A stretch of 64,000 nucleotides of DNA from Bacteroidota bacterium (GTDB lineage: Bacteria > Bacteroidota > Bacteroidia > Bacteroidales > Dysgonomonadaceae): the NCBI GenBank assembly GCA_023437305.1, contig JAEZGN010000009.1:124001-188000 (forward strand), in the 5' to 3' direction. The position numbers and the translations under genes were made by a program. The notes under the pieces were generated by a model. The model saw nothing but the letters and a program-made list of their open reading frames with translations, made no database searches and was not told the origin of the DNA. Below, piece by piece: positions 33,937 to 42,961 of this stretch (its first letter is position 1; each line of letters starts with the position of its first letter).

Positions 33937-35895
33937 TTATGCCTTGTAATTACGTTGTTGTCTTACTACAAACTCATAGTCTAGTGGCTCTTTTACAAGC
34001 TCAGGAGCTGAATCTTCGCCCTGATATTTCCAACATGCAACATAAGAGTAATTTTCATCGTCGCGCATCGCTTCTCCTTCAGGAGTCTGGTATTCTTCAC
34101 GGAAGTGACCACCACACGATTCGTTACGATTCAATCCGTCATAAGCCATTAATAAACCGATTTCGATGAAGTCTGCCAAGCGTAGAGCTTTTTCCAATTC
34201 AGTGTTCAGGTCATTGGCTTCGCCCGGTATAAGAACATTCGACCAGAATTCTTTTTTAACAGCTTTCAGTTCTTCGATTGCTTTTTCAAGAGATTCTTTT
34301 GTACGTGCCATACCTACAAAGTCCCACATGATAAGCCCTAGTTGTTTGTGGATAGAGTCAACAGAACGCTTTCCTTTTATAGCCATCAGTTTAGCAATCT
34401 TTTCCTTGATTTCATTTTCTACTTCCGCAAATTCAGGAAGGTCTGTGCTGAAACGAGGTACAGTAATCTGATCGGCTAAATAATTCTGAATAGTATACGG
34501 TAATACGAAATAACCATCGGCTAGTCCCTGCATCAATGCTGATGCTCCGAGACGGTTTGCTCCGTGATCCGAGAAGTTCGCTTCTCCCAGTGCAAACAAA
34601 CCTTTGATAGAAGTCATCAATTCATAATCAACCCAGATACCACCCATTGTATAGTGGATAGCCGGATAAATCATCATTGGTGTTTCGTATGGGTTTTCGT
34701 CAACAATCTTGTCATACATCTGGAACAAGTTTCCGTATTTAGCTTCTACGACATTGCGTCCAAGACGTTTGATAGCGTCGCTAAAGTCAAGATATACGGC
34801 AAGACCTGTAGATCCTACTCCATATCCCGCATCACATCTTTCTTTGGCTGCACGAGATGCAACGTCGCGTGGTACAAGGTTACCGAAAGCAGGATAACGT
34901 CTTTCCAGATAGTAATCTCTGTCTTCTTCTGCAATCTGAGTAGGTTTCAATTTACCTGTGCGGATAGCTTCGGCATCTTCTTTTTTCTTAGGCACCCATA
35001 TACGTCCGTCATTACGAAGAGATTCTGACATCAATGTCAGTTTCGATTGGAATTCGCCATGAACAGGAATACATGTCGGGTGAATTTGAGCATAACAAGG
35101 ATTTGCGAAGTATGCACCCTTTTTGTATGCTTGGATAGCTGCCGATCCGTTAGAACCCATTGCGTTGGTAGAAAGGAAAAATGCATTTCCATATCCGCCT
35201 GTTGCTATTACTACAGCATGTGCTGCAAAACGTTCTAGTTTACCTGTTACAAGGTTGCGTGCGATAATACCACGAGCACGACCATCGATGAGAACAACGT
35301 CGACCATTTCGTAACGGGTATAAAGCTTTACGCTTCCCTTTTGCACCTGACGGCTCAGAGCCGAGTATGCACCTAATAACAATTGCTGTCCGGTTTGTCC
35401 TTTAGCATAAAATGTACGAGATACCTGAGCTCCACCGAATGAACGGTTGTCAAGTAAGCCGCCGTATTCGCGTGCAAAAGGAACTCCCTGAGCTACGCAT
35501 TGGTCGATGATGCTATTCGATACTTCAGCAAGACGATATACATTAGCCTCGCGAGCACGGTAGTCTCCACCTTTGATTGTATCATAAAATAGACGGTATA
35601 CAGAGTCGCCGTCGTTTTGATAATTCTTTGCTGCATTTATACCTCCCTGTGCTGCGATAGAGTGTGCACGACGAGGAGAGTCTTGGATACAGAAGTTCAG
35701 TACATTGAAGCCCATCTCACCAAGTGATGCTGCTGCTGAAGCTCCTGCAAGACCTGTACCCACGATAATAACGTCAAGGCGACGTTTGTTAGCAGGGTTC
35801 ACCAGTTTCTGGTGGTCTTTATAGTTGGTCCACTTGTCTGCTAATGGCCCATCAGGTATTTTTGAATCTTTTTTTGGATCTAGTATAGTACTCAT
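33937..35895 (-). CDS. sdhA: Succinate dehydrogenase/fumarate reductase flavoprotein subunit
   Basis: Catalytic subunit with covalent FAD. The open frame reaches 35916 (TTG), but ATG 35895 (MSTILDPKKDSK) is preferred, giving 652 residues. Seen are the dinucleotide loop VIVGTGLAGASAAASLGEMG, the FAD-linking His in SPRRAHSIAAQGGINAAKNYQND, active-site HPTCIPV and RDVASRAAKE, and IHYTMGGIWVD. The length and the partners are those of the class B (Wolinella/Bacteroides-type) complex with one diheme membrane subunit. Co-transcribed with sdhC and sdhB. Confidence 0.96.
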   Translation of the reverse strand: MSTILDPKKDSKIPDGPLADKWTNYKDHQKLVNPANKRRLDVIIVGTGLAGASAAASLGEMGFNVLNFCIQDSPRRAHSIAAQGGINAAKNYQNDGDSVYRLFYDTIKGGDYRAREANVYRLAEVSNSIIDQCVAQGVPFAREYGGLLDNRSFGGAQVSRTFYAKGQTGQQLLLGAYSALSRQVQKGSVKLYTRYEMVDVVLIDGRARGIIARNLVTGKLERFAAHAVVIATGGYGNAFFLSTNAMGSNGSAAIQAYKKGAYFANPCYAQIHPTCIPVHGEFQSKLTLMSESLRNDGRIWVPKKKEDAEAIRTGKLKPTQIAEEDRDYYLERRYPAFGNLVPRDVASRAAKERCDAGYGVGSTGLAVYLDFSDAIKRLGRNVVEAKYGNLFQMYDKIVDENPYETPMMIYPAIHYTMGGIWVDYELMTSIKGLFALGEANFSDHGANRLGASALMQGLADGYFVLPYTIQNYLADQITVPRFSTDLPEFAEVENEIKEKIAKLMAIKGKRSVDSIHKQLGLIMWDFVGMARTKESLEKAIEELKAVKKEFWSNVLIPGEANDLNTELEKALRLADFIEIGLLMAYDGLNRNESCGGHFREEYQTPEGEAMRDDENYSYVACWKYQGEDSAPELVKEPLDYEFVVRQQRNYKA

Positions 35896-35936
35896 ATCTG
35901 TTTTTCTTTTAATCAATTAACAAAAATAATCAGTGC

Positions 35937-36638
35937 CTAAACAAATGGGCAAAAAGTAGCTCTTGCGTAGAAGTAAATAGTTACAAATGCAAACGCAAGA
36001 CAAATAATAGTAGCAACTACTTGTCCAATTACTTTCCAGCGATTCATCCATACGCGATTGTTCCATCCGATGGTATGAATTGCACTCCAAAATCCGTGAG
36101 ATAGGTGAAACCATAATGCTACATACCATACCAAATACGCTACAACAACCCATGCTTGGCTGAAATAGTATTTGATAAAAGCAGCTCCATCTTGTGGAGA
36201 TACTGTAGCATCGCCTAATTCTACATGATGATGTCCCATTAGTTCGGCAAACATCATTTTATACCAGAACTGGCTAAAATGTAGTACTAGGAATCCAATT
36301 ACGATTACTCCCAATACAAACATGTTTTGAGATGCCCATTGTACGTTTTGAGGGCGTACATTTACTGCATAACGATCATTACCGCGAGCTTTGCGATTTT
36401 GTAGGGTTAAGATAAGTGCATAAATGAAGTGAACTGCAACAAGTCCTCCTAAGACGGCAGTACCTGCCACAGCATACCAGTTAGCACCAAGAAGGGCACA
36501 AATGGTGTTGTAGGCCTCTTCCGAAAACACCGCCGTTACATTCATCGCCGCGTGAAACAGCAAGAATAAGACAAGAGCGATACCTGAGATACTCATGATC
36601 AACTTCTTGCCAATAGAAGATTTAAGTAACCAACTCAT
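35937..36638 (-). CDS. sdhC: Succinate dehydrogenase/fumarate reductase cytochrome b subunit
   Basis: A 233-residue membrane anchor with five TM helices, the class B type that binds two hemes b and menaquinone with no second anchor subunit. Candidate heme ligands are the His residues in VLFLLFHAAMNV, GLVAVHFIYAL, VLHFSQFW and ALWFHLSHGFW. It reads MSWLLKSSIGKKLIMSISGIALVLFLL at the start. First gene of the operon; a consensus promoter lies 106 bp upstream. Confidence 0.95.
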   Translation of the reverse strand: MSWLLKSSIGKKLIMSISGIALVLFLLFHAAMNVTAVFSEEAYNTICALLGANWYAVAGTAVLGGLVAVHFIYALILTLQNRKARGNDRYAVNVRPQNVQWASQNMFVLGVIVIGFLVLHFSQFWYKMMFAELMGHHHVELGDATVSPQDGAAFIKYYFSQAWVVVAYLVWYVALWFHLSHGFWSAIHTIGWNNRVWMNRWKVIGQVVATIICLAFAFVTIYFYARATFCPFV

Positions 36639-36743
36639 AAATCAAATTTGTTTTTAGTTATTTAGAATAGTTAATTTTAGATGTATTGATCGTTGACTAT
36701 GATAGAAAAAAAACATGCGTAATCGCTTTTTTCTATTACCCTG

Positions 36744-36774
36744 CAAAAGTAGGTTAAATAAAGGTATTTTCAAA
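36744..36774 (-). promoter_or_regulatory. Consensus promoter of sdhCAB
   Basis: On the minus strand TTTG (36771-36774), exactly 19 nt, then TACTTTTG (36744-36751): the full Bacteroidota consensus TTTG-N19-TAnnTTTG. It predicts a leader of about 100 nt before the sdhC ATG. Confidence 0.8.
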
Positions 36775-37166
36775 GTAAAAGCAAGAGCTTTTTAATCAAA
36801 AAGCAAAATCTCTAATTGCTATATGAACATATCCGATTTTATTTATTGACCTATGTTATACGTATTTAAGGTTGATATAGCATAAAGCTATAAATACACT
36901 TTGTTCTTATAAATATAGTCTTTTTATAGAAAGAACCAAAAACGATGAGTTTTTATTCTGTATGTCTCGTGTCAATATGTTTTTAGTATTGGTAACATTC
37001 TGAAAAGTGAATAAAAGAATGGCATGATAGCTTATTGTAGAATAATTTTATTTGCGAATGTCTTGAAAGCCCGATTCACAGATGAACTATTTTGGTAATA
37101 GTTTGTTTTATTTACAGGAATAATGACCTGTGTGGCGACTGTTGAACAATTGGCGAGAGGTAATTC
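36775..37166. other. Gene-free AT-rich spacer
   Basis: About 390 bp between the sdh promoter and the next candidate promoter. No ORF with coding character, RNA gene or strong hairpin was recognised. Confidence 0.6.
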
Positions 37167-37191
37167 TTGTTAAATTTGTTTAAAAAATCTA

Positions 37192-37199
37192 TATTTTTG
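37192..37199 (+). promoter_or_regulatory. Candidate -7 box for the 37256 small gene
   Basis: TATTTTTG, followed by CATC, fits TAnnTTTG; a TTG at 37167-37169 is 22 bp upstream as a possible -33 element. It lies 56 bp before the ATG. Confidence 0.45.
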
Positions 37200-37255
37200 C
37201 ATCTTTTTGGCTTTTTAAGCATCTAATAAGTAAATAAGCACAAATAATACCAATA

Positions 37256-37456
37256 ATGAAAACTTCCAGGCCTTTTACAATGTCATACGCATTGATCCCT
37301 ACTGCTTTATTATTAACATCAGTAGGCATTCTAAATTTTGATTCGGATAAAGTACTTGGATTCGGTTGTTTCACTGCCTCTCTTATTCTTCTTGTTGTAT
37401 CTCTGGTACAAATAATAAAGGATAAAATAAGAGAGTCGAATCAAAAATTTACATAA
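37256..37456 (+). CDS. Small two-helix membrane protein, function unknown
   Basis: A 66-residue protein with two hydrophobic stretches (~10-26 and ~34-53) and a charged tail KDKIRESNQKFT, i.e. a small inner-membrane hairpin. Support for reality: an ATG start, a candidate promoter 56 bp upstream and neighbour-like codon use. It overlaps the end of the convergent glycosyltransferase gene by 8 bp. An overlapping minus-strand frame (37189-37374) is less convincing. Function not predictable. Confidence 0.5.
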   Translation: MKTSRPFTMSYALIPTALLLTSVGILNFDSDKVLGFGCFTASLILLVVSLVQIIKDKIRESNQKFT

Positions 37457-38510
37457 ATATTTGAGCCAACTCATAAACTTGTTTGGCTGACTTGTCCCAC
37501 GAATATTTTTTTATTTGTTGCAAGCCCTTTTCTTGTAATTCTTTTCGCAGCGGCTCATCAACCAACAACTGTTCTATCTTTTGAGTAATATCTTCTACAT
37601 TATACGGGTCTACATATAATGCTGCATCTTGGCTTACTTCGCGTAAGGCAGGTATATCTGAATTGATTACCGGACAGCCGTATGTCATCGATTCCAATGG
37701 GGGCAAACCGAAACCTTCGTACAACGAAGGGTATACAGAAAGTAAAGCATTCTGATACATTGTCTGTAATTTCTCATCGGGTATATAGCCCGGAAGATGG
37801 ACGTTTTCGCCAATCAACTTTTGTAGATCAGGCGTATTGAATGCTTTGAACGACATTCCTATAATATATAGTTTCACCGACTTGTCTTTTATTTTGTCAA
37901 AGGCCTCTACAAGTCGTATAAAGTTTTTGCGGGGATCCATCGATGATACTGCCAGAATATATCTTTCAGCTTCGGGATTGCGTGTGAAACTCAATATTTC
38001 TTCCTTACTTGGCTTATTGTGAAACGGTACATTACTATGTACTACATGTATCTTTTGGGCATTTATACCCAAAGTGTCTACTATTTCTTTCTTCGAAAAC
38101 TCACTGACGGTAAGTACTGCATGTGCTTTTTTCCCAATGCGAGGCATCATATAATGGTAGAAGCGGTAATAATTTTTAGAAAACCATTCGGGGTAACGCT
38201 CATGCGATACGTCGTGGATGGTCATGATTTGATTGCTGTAATTTAGTGGTCCACACCCTGTAAAGCTTATCAGTAACGGGCTGCCAATACGCTTCAGATA
38301 GCGGGGCAGGGATATCTGCTCCCACAGATGGGTGTTGAATGAACCACATTTCACGACCTTGAAACTGAACTTATAATCCGGATGGATTTCATTCGGTACA
38401 GCTACATGAAAATCGACACCCATTTCATGAAGTTTGTTACATATCTCGAAAGCATATCGATGTACGCCTGTTGCTTTTTGTGTCAAGTATCTTCCATTAA
38501 CTACAAACAT
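37449..38510 (-). CDS. GT4-family glycosyltransferase
   Basis: A 353-residue GT-B enzyme acting at the cytoplasmic side of the inner membrane in surface-polysaccharide assembly. The C-terminal donor-binding domain carries the GT4 signature SLYEGFGLPPLESMTYGCPVINSDIPALREV (EX7E pattern), with ILAVSSMDPRKNFIRLVEAF before it. The N-terminal acceptor domain has VHRYAFEICNKLHEMGVDF. It is the last gene of a ten-gene operon and starts 6 nt after its neighbour. Donor and acceptor sugars unknown. Confidence 0.92.
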   Translation of the reverse strand: MFVVNGRYLTQKATGVHRYAFEICNKLHEMGVDFHVAVPNEIHPDYKFSFKVVKCGSFNTHLWEQISLPRYLKRIGSPLLISFTGCGPLNYSNQIMTIHDVSHERYPEWFSKNYYRFYHYMMPRIGKKAHAVLTVSEFSKKEIVDTLGINAQKIHVVHSNVPFHNKPSKEEILSFTRNPEAERYILAVSSMDPRKNFIRLVEAFDKIKDKSVKLYIIGMSFKAFNTPDLQKLIGENVHLPGYIPDEKLQTMYQNALLSVYPSLYEGFGLPPLESMTYGCPVINSDIPALREVSQDAALYVDPYNVEDITQKIEQLLVDEPLRKELQEKGLQQIKKYSWDKSAKQVYELAQIFM

Positions 38511-38516
38511 ATTATG

Positions 38517-39611
38517 TCAATTTTTAGGTAACCAATCTTTGTTTTGCTCTACAAATATATTCACTAAACTATCCAGTTGATGTATCTTATCATCTATATT
38601 GAATGAGTTAAGTTCATATTCCGGATTATAAATGTTTTCTAGCACCTTGTCTGTCAATGCCGGAGAGAAATGTGTAACGTCCGAATAGTTATTCAGATCG
38701 GTAATTTCATTCATATTGAAAAAGAACATCAATCGGACATTGTTATATTCCTTTAAAGATTGTTGCAGGTGATATATGAAATCGATGAACTGATCGTAAT
38801 ATCCACTTTCTTTGGTATAATACCAGTATAGAGCCGAATATGGAGACAAAACAATTGTATACTGAATGTCTTTATGATCGCCTATAGCCATACTTTCCAG
38901 CAATGAAGCAAGTTTGCTGTGCATACGTTCTTTCATTCCATCAAGTCGCTGTATAGATACTGTTTGTCCGCTTAGGTAAAGATTCTTTACAAGATCGGCA
39001 TTGTAATAGTTCAAATAACTATTGTTTCCTATTTGATCTATCTCAGTTTTCTTCTGATACTCCACAGATATTTGTTCCTTACTCTTGAGATATAGAGGTA
39101 GTATCAGATCGATGGGTAAGAAACGTATGCATGCTTCATATCCGTATAGATATTGTAGCTTGTTGATAGGCTTGTCTTCGTATAGGAATCGAGGGTAACG
39201 TACTTCTTCAAAGTCGAGATTAAACTGAGGAATGTCAAAATTTATAATGAAGGATTTTACACTATCTTTTTTTACTAACGAGTATAGATATTTCATTTCC
39301 TCGTTGTTCATTCCTCCGCTTGATAGCTTAACGGGCTTAACAGAAGGGTCATTCTTTTTGAGAATAGATATATCATAATTCTGCACCATCGATGATCCGA
39401 GTACAACTGTATTGTAATCGTAGTTGCGTGCGAGCCCTCCATTTTGAAGCCATGGACTCAGAAAATAGTGTCCATCTTCATTTACTCTGAACTGGAAAAA
39501 TGGATCTACAATATAAGTAAGACAGCCCACGCCTAGCAGCATTACAATAGAGGCTATTGTAAATACGCTAAGAAACTTTTTGAATGAGTTTTTATTCTCT
39601 ATCTTATTCAT
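38517..39611 (-). CDS. SGNH-like membrane-anchored protein paired with MBOAT
   Basis: A 364-residue protein with one N-terminal TM helix (~13-35, SVFTIASIVMLLGVGCLTYIV) and an extracytoplasmic domain. VVLGSSMVQNYD has the GSS/GDS-like nucleophile block of SGNH hydrolase-fold acyl-transfer partners such as AlgX, AlgJ and DltD, and SDVTHFSPALTDKVLENI near residue 325 has the DxxH catalytic pattern. It lies 3 nt after the MBOAT gene, matching the known MBOAT plus SGNH pairing in polysaccharide O-acetylation. Exact acceptor unknown. Confidence 0.75.
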   Translation of the reverse strand: MNKIENKNSFKKFLSVFTIASIVMLLGVGCLTYIVDPFFQFRVNEDGHYFLSPWLQNGGLARNYDYNTVVLGSSMVQNYDISILKKNDPSVKPVKLSSGGMNNEEMKYLYSLVKKDSVKSFIINFDIPQFNLDFEEVRYPRFLYEDKPINKLQYLYGYEACIRFLPIDLILPLYLKSKEQISVEYQKKTEIDQIGNNSYLNYYNADLVKNLYLSGQTVSIQRLDGMKERMHSKLASLLESMAIGDHKDIQYTIVLSPYSALYWYYTKESGYYDQFIDFIYHLQQSLKEYNNVRLMFFFNMNEITDLNNYSDVTHFSPALTDKVLENIYNPEYELNSFNIDDKIHQLDSLVNIFVEQNKDWLPKN

Positions 39612-39614
39612 AGG

Positions 39615-41066
39615 CTAGAAGTTGAAATAAATAAACGCACCTACTCTCGAGAAATGAATTACCGACACCGTGAACAGCAAGGCAATAATCATCGCATTTT
39701 TTACCGTCGGTTTGAATTCATTGTACTTATCTATACTGTTTTTAGGATACAAAAACACCAATGTAGCCAGAATGGACAAGATAGCCAATACGTATACTAC
39801 AGCCATAGTGTCGGGATATGTTATGCTGGTGTTGTACGCCATGTGAGCTATACCGCTAAAGCTGAAACTGTCGGGAGCGAACATATTCTTAAGAACGGTC
39901 AGGGCCACGTCGAATGTTGGAGAACGAAATAATACCCATGCTGCATTTACAAACATAAATGTAAAGAATATCCGTACGAGGTTGGGTATTTTCTCCAGAT
40001 ACTTCATGAATAGCCTCTCAAATATGCGTACTACTCCGTGTGCAATACCCCATACGACGAAAGTCCAAGCTGCGCCATGCCAAATACCACTGACAAAGAA
40101 CACGGCAAATAGATTGAGGCACGTACGGGCAAGACCTTTGCGATTCCCACCCAGTGGATAATATATCAGTACGGCCAGAGATCGGCCTAATGTGATGTGC
40201 CACCGCTTCCAAAACTCAGTTATACTTACCGACTTGTATGGAGAATAGAAGTTGACCGGAAGGTTGATGTTCATCATCTTAGCCAATCCTATTGCCATAT
40301 CGGAATATCCGCTAAAGTCGAAATATATCTGAAACGAATAAGACAGGGCGGTTAGCCACGAAGTGGCAAAACCAAGCTTTTCGGGCGAAAGGTATGAGTA
40401 AAATACGAAGTTGTCGAGCGTATCGGCTATTACAGCTTTCTTGAAAAGACCGATCACAAAAATGAAAAGACCGGCTGAGAAGTTCTTTGTATTGAAAAAG
40501 CGATTTTTCTCATCCAGATATTGATGCAGCACATCTTTAAGAAACACAATAGGCCCTGCTACTAACTGAGGGAAGAATACGATGAACAGAGTATAATCCC
40601 AAAAGTTTGGTACTTTTTCTTCACGTTTTAAGACCCCGATAAGAAAGGCTATCTGTTGGAATGTGAAAAAGCTGATGCCGATGGGCAGCATGATCTGTTT
40701 TATTACAAACTGCGTGTCGAAGGCATAATTAATGTTCTCCAGAAAGAAATTGGAATATTTATAATAGCCTAAAAGTACAACGTTGAATATGACACCTATT
40801 GTAAATAATATTTTACGTGTGGGAGGCCTCGCTATATTCTGCACACCGCTTGCAACAGAATAGTTGACTATCACAGAAGACATAATCAAGGCTATATACC
40901 AGAGATGTTCGAATCCCTGAAAAAATATAGCTCCATAAAATATAAGTGATGCTACGATCAAGAATATTTGCTGGAATCTGCGGCTTACATAACGCGCCAT
41001 ACCGAAGTATAGCAAGAGTACTAGCGGCAGATAGATAAATACAAAACTGTATGTAGAGAATATCAT
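39615..41066 (-). CDS. MBOAT family O-acyltransferase (AlgI-like)
   Basis: A multi-pass membrane protein of 483 residues with about 11-12 TM helices. Family marks are PIGISFFTFQQIAFLIGV, FPQLVAGPIVF, YFDFSGYSDMAIGLAKMMNINLPVNF, ITEFWKRWHITLGRSL and the catalytic His in FVSGIWHGAAWTFVVWGIAHG. It should carry acyl groups, probably acetyl, across the inner membrane for transfer to a polysaccharide by the downstream SGNH-like partner. It lies in the polysaccharide operon with 3-nt gaps on both sides. Confidence 0.93.
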   Translation of the reverse strand: MIFSTYSFVFIYLPLVLLLYFGMARYVSRRFQQIFLIVASLIFYGAIFFQGFEHLWYIALIMSSVIVNYSVASGVQNIARPPTRKILFTIGVIFNVVLLGYYKYSNFFLENINYAFDTQFVIKQIMLPIGISFFTFQQIAFLIGVLKREEKVPNFWDYTLFIVFFPQLVAGPIVFLKDVLHQYLDEKNRFFNTKNFSAGLFIFVIGLFKKAVIADTLDNFVFYSYLSPEKLGFATSWLTALSYSFQIYFDFSGYSDMAIGLAKMMNINLPVNFYSPYKSVSITEFWKRWHITLGRSLAVLIYYPLGGNRKGLARTCLNLFAVFFVSGIWHGAAWTFVVWGIAHGVVRIFERLFMKYLEKIPNLVRIFFTFMFVNAAWVLFRSPTFDVALTVLKNMFAPDSFSFSGIAHMAYNTSITYPDTMAVVYVLAILSILATLVFLYPKNSIDKYNEFKPTVKNAMIIALLFTVSVIHFSRVGAFIYFNF

Positions 41067-41069
41067 ATA

Positions 41070-41915
41070 TTAAGTATTCTGCTGTTCTATAACTTTGTAG
41101 GTTTTACCACTATACCAACTTCTTTTTACGAATAACTTACTTAATCCGATCCAAAACTTCATTTTGAATCTATTCCAATTTTTGTTATTGCTTTTTGTCT
41201 CTGTGAAGTAATCATCGTTGGCAATGATATTAAAATAACGTTTTTTTTGCTCCATTCCTCCTTTCAGATACTCAATATGGTGCGTAACTGTTCTTGATTT
41301 TGGGAAGACATAAAAACGACCTTCTTTGATGTTTGGTATATAAGGGTACTTGTATTTCACGTAACTGGGAACATGTACAGGCATGTTTTCCCTTATCCAC
41401 AGATAACCAGCGTTTGTATCCCTCAGGAAGTTGGAGATATGACATTCGGGAAAAAGCTCGAAATCAAAGATTCCCGGATTCTTGATAATATATTGCGTCT
41501 TGATAATAGCAAAATCTGTAGCTAAGGCATAGTACTTATCGTACCAGTCGGCACTAGCCCAAACTGCAAAATCAGATTTGTCCAGCAAATTTGTATATTT
41601 TGTAATGATAGTATCACCATACATCCATGTGTCAGCCTCGAGGATAAGGGTGTATTTGCAATCTGATGGAATATATTTAATACCCTCCATTAGCAATTGC
41701 GAATTGCCTCGCCTATGTCCTGCATTCTCTTCCAGTATTACCAGCTTGTCGATAAACGGTAACGAATCGGAAGTGACCTCATAGCCATTGCTCTTGCCAT
41801 TGCTGACAACAATTGTATAATAATCATTTTCCTTCCATGTATCGGATATGATTTGAAGATTATGTTTCAAATCTTCAACTCGGTCGTATACACGTATAAG
41901 AATTGCTGCTTTCAT
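41070..41915 (-). CDS. Glycosyltransferase-like (GT-A fold) protein
   Basis: A 281-residue protein beginning MKAAILIRVYDRVEDLKHNLQIISDTW, like GT2 nucleotide-binding starts. YTLILEADTWMYG has a likely DxD-type metal site (EADT) in the GT-A position. The later half (NAGYLWIRENMPV, RFYVFPKSRTVTHHIEYLKGG) is unfamiliar. No membrane helix. Position between hddA and the MBOAT gene, 3-6 nt from its neighbours, fits a glycosyltransferase of the same glycan. Family membership is plausible, not certain. Confidence 0.65.
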   Translation of the reverse strand: MKAAILIRVYDRVEDLKHNLQIISDTWKENDYYTIVVSNGKSNGYEVTSDSLPFIDKLVILEENAGHRRGNSQLLMEGIKYIPSDCKYTLILEADTWMYGDTIITKYTNLLDKSDFAVWASADWYDKYYALATDFAIIKTQYIIKNPGIFDFELFPECHISNFLRDTNAGYLWIRENMPVHVPSYVKYKYPYIPNIKEGRFYVFPKSRTVTHHIEYLKGGMEQKKRYFNIIANDDYFTETKSNNKNWNRFKMKFWIGLSKLFVKRSWYSGKTYKVIEQQNT

Positions 41916-41921
41916 CTAGTT

Positions 41922-42950
41922 TTATTTAGTATACCAGGTTTCTAAGCCCTTTTTGGTAAAAGTGTATGGCTGTATTTGTCCGCCTAATCCTTGTAAAGCT
42001 TTAGCAACAGAAAAACGTGTATTGCCCGGACAATAGAAAAACACATATCCTCCTCCTCCGGCTCCCGATATTTTACCTCCTGTAGCTCCGGCGGATATGG
42101 CTGTATTGTATAGTTCTTCGAAAAGCGGAGTGGTAATTCCGTCCGCCATGTCTCGTTTGTAGGTCCATCCCCGATGTAAAACGTCTCCTATTTCGTCCAG
42201 ATTATTTTTCAGAATAGCTTCCTTTATTTCATAAGACTGTTTTTTTATCTGATGCATTGCTTCTATTGACCTTTCTTGATGATCTTTAACATTCTTTTGC
42301 TGCTTTTCGATGATATCTCCCGAATTTCTGCTTGAGTTGGTGTAGCAAAGCAACAAGTTGTTAGATAGCTCATTGATTATTTCGTTGCGAATGCGTAGAG
42401 GGTTTACAATCACTTTGTCTTCAGCATAGAATTCCATAAAGTTGAAGCCTCCGAATGCTGCGGCATACTGATCCTGTTTTCCTCCGGCTTGCTTTAAATC
42501 TACCCGTTCTATTTGATATGCCAGATATGCCAGGTCGTAATCGCCAAGCGGCAGAGACAACCATTCGGTATATGCCCCCAGTATGGCAATGGCTAGGGTA
42601 GAGGACGTCCCCAGTCCCGAGCCAAAAGGAACTTCGAGCGCACAGGTCAGTGTAAAAGACAAAGGCTTTTTTATAAAGTCTTTGATTACCCTGTTGTATA
42701 TGCCTTTCATTAAGTCGGCTTTATCGTTGGCGATAGGTAGTTCGATAGCAGAATCGAAAATATATTCCTCATTTGTCTGTGGAATGCGGAATACAATTTT
42801 GTTATCGGTGCGAGGTTCAATATTTGCGAATGCATACAGGTTTATAGTTGCATTCAATATGCATCCTCCATACAAATCCGAGTATGGAGATACATCGGTT
42901 CCTCCACCTGCTAATCCTAATCTGAATGGGGCTTTACTTCTTATTATCAT
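41922..42950 (-). CDS. hddA: D-glycero-D-manno-heptose 7-phosphate kinase (GHMP family)
   Basis: GHMP kinase of 342 residues, predicted to phosphorylate C1 of heptose 7-phosphate in the GDP-heptose route. It opens IRSKAPFRLGLAGGGTDVSPYSDLYGG, as HddA and related GHMP sugar kinases do. The ATP loop is PFGSGLGTSSTLAIAILGAY and the third motif KISGAGGGGYVFFYC. The function is supported by its neighbours: a GmhB-type phosphatase immediately upstream and an HddC-type nucleotidyltransferase before that. GmhA, needed to make the substrate from sedoheptulose 7-phosphate, is not in the window. Confidence 0.88.
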   Translation of the reverse strand: MIIRSKAPFRLGLAGGGTDVSPYSDLYGGCILNATINLYAFANIEPRTDNKIVFRIPQTNEEYIFDSAIELPIANDKADLMKGIYNRVIKDFIKKPLSFTLTCALEVPFGSGLGTSSTLAIAILGAYTEWLSLPLGDYDLAYLAYQIERVDLKQAGGKQDQYAAAFGGFNFMEFYAEDKVIVNPLRIRNEIINELSNNLLLCYTNSSRNSGDIIEKQQKNVKDHQERSIEAMHQIKKQSYEIKEAILKNNLDEIGDVLHRGWTYKRDMADGITTPLFEELYNTAISAGATGGKISGAGGGGYVFFYCPGNTRFSVAKALQGLGGQIQPYTFTKKGLETWYTK

Positions 42951-42961
42951 GACTTGATATT

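Noticed and set aside
34564..35028. Plus-strand frame of 154 residues inside sdhA
   Set aside because: Shadow of the sdhA flavoprotein gene, with no promoter or homology.
36639..37255. Hidden tRNA or small RNA gene in the long spacer
   Set aside because: No cloverleaf, TPsiC-like GGTTCAAATCC or strong terminated hairpin seen; only the two candidate promoters stand out.
37189..37374. Minus-strand 61-residue frame with a hydrophobic stretch
   Set aside because: It overlaps the plus-strand small gene, which has the better promoter position; at most one of the two is likely real.
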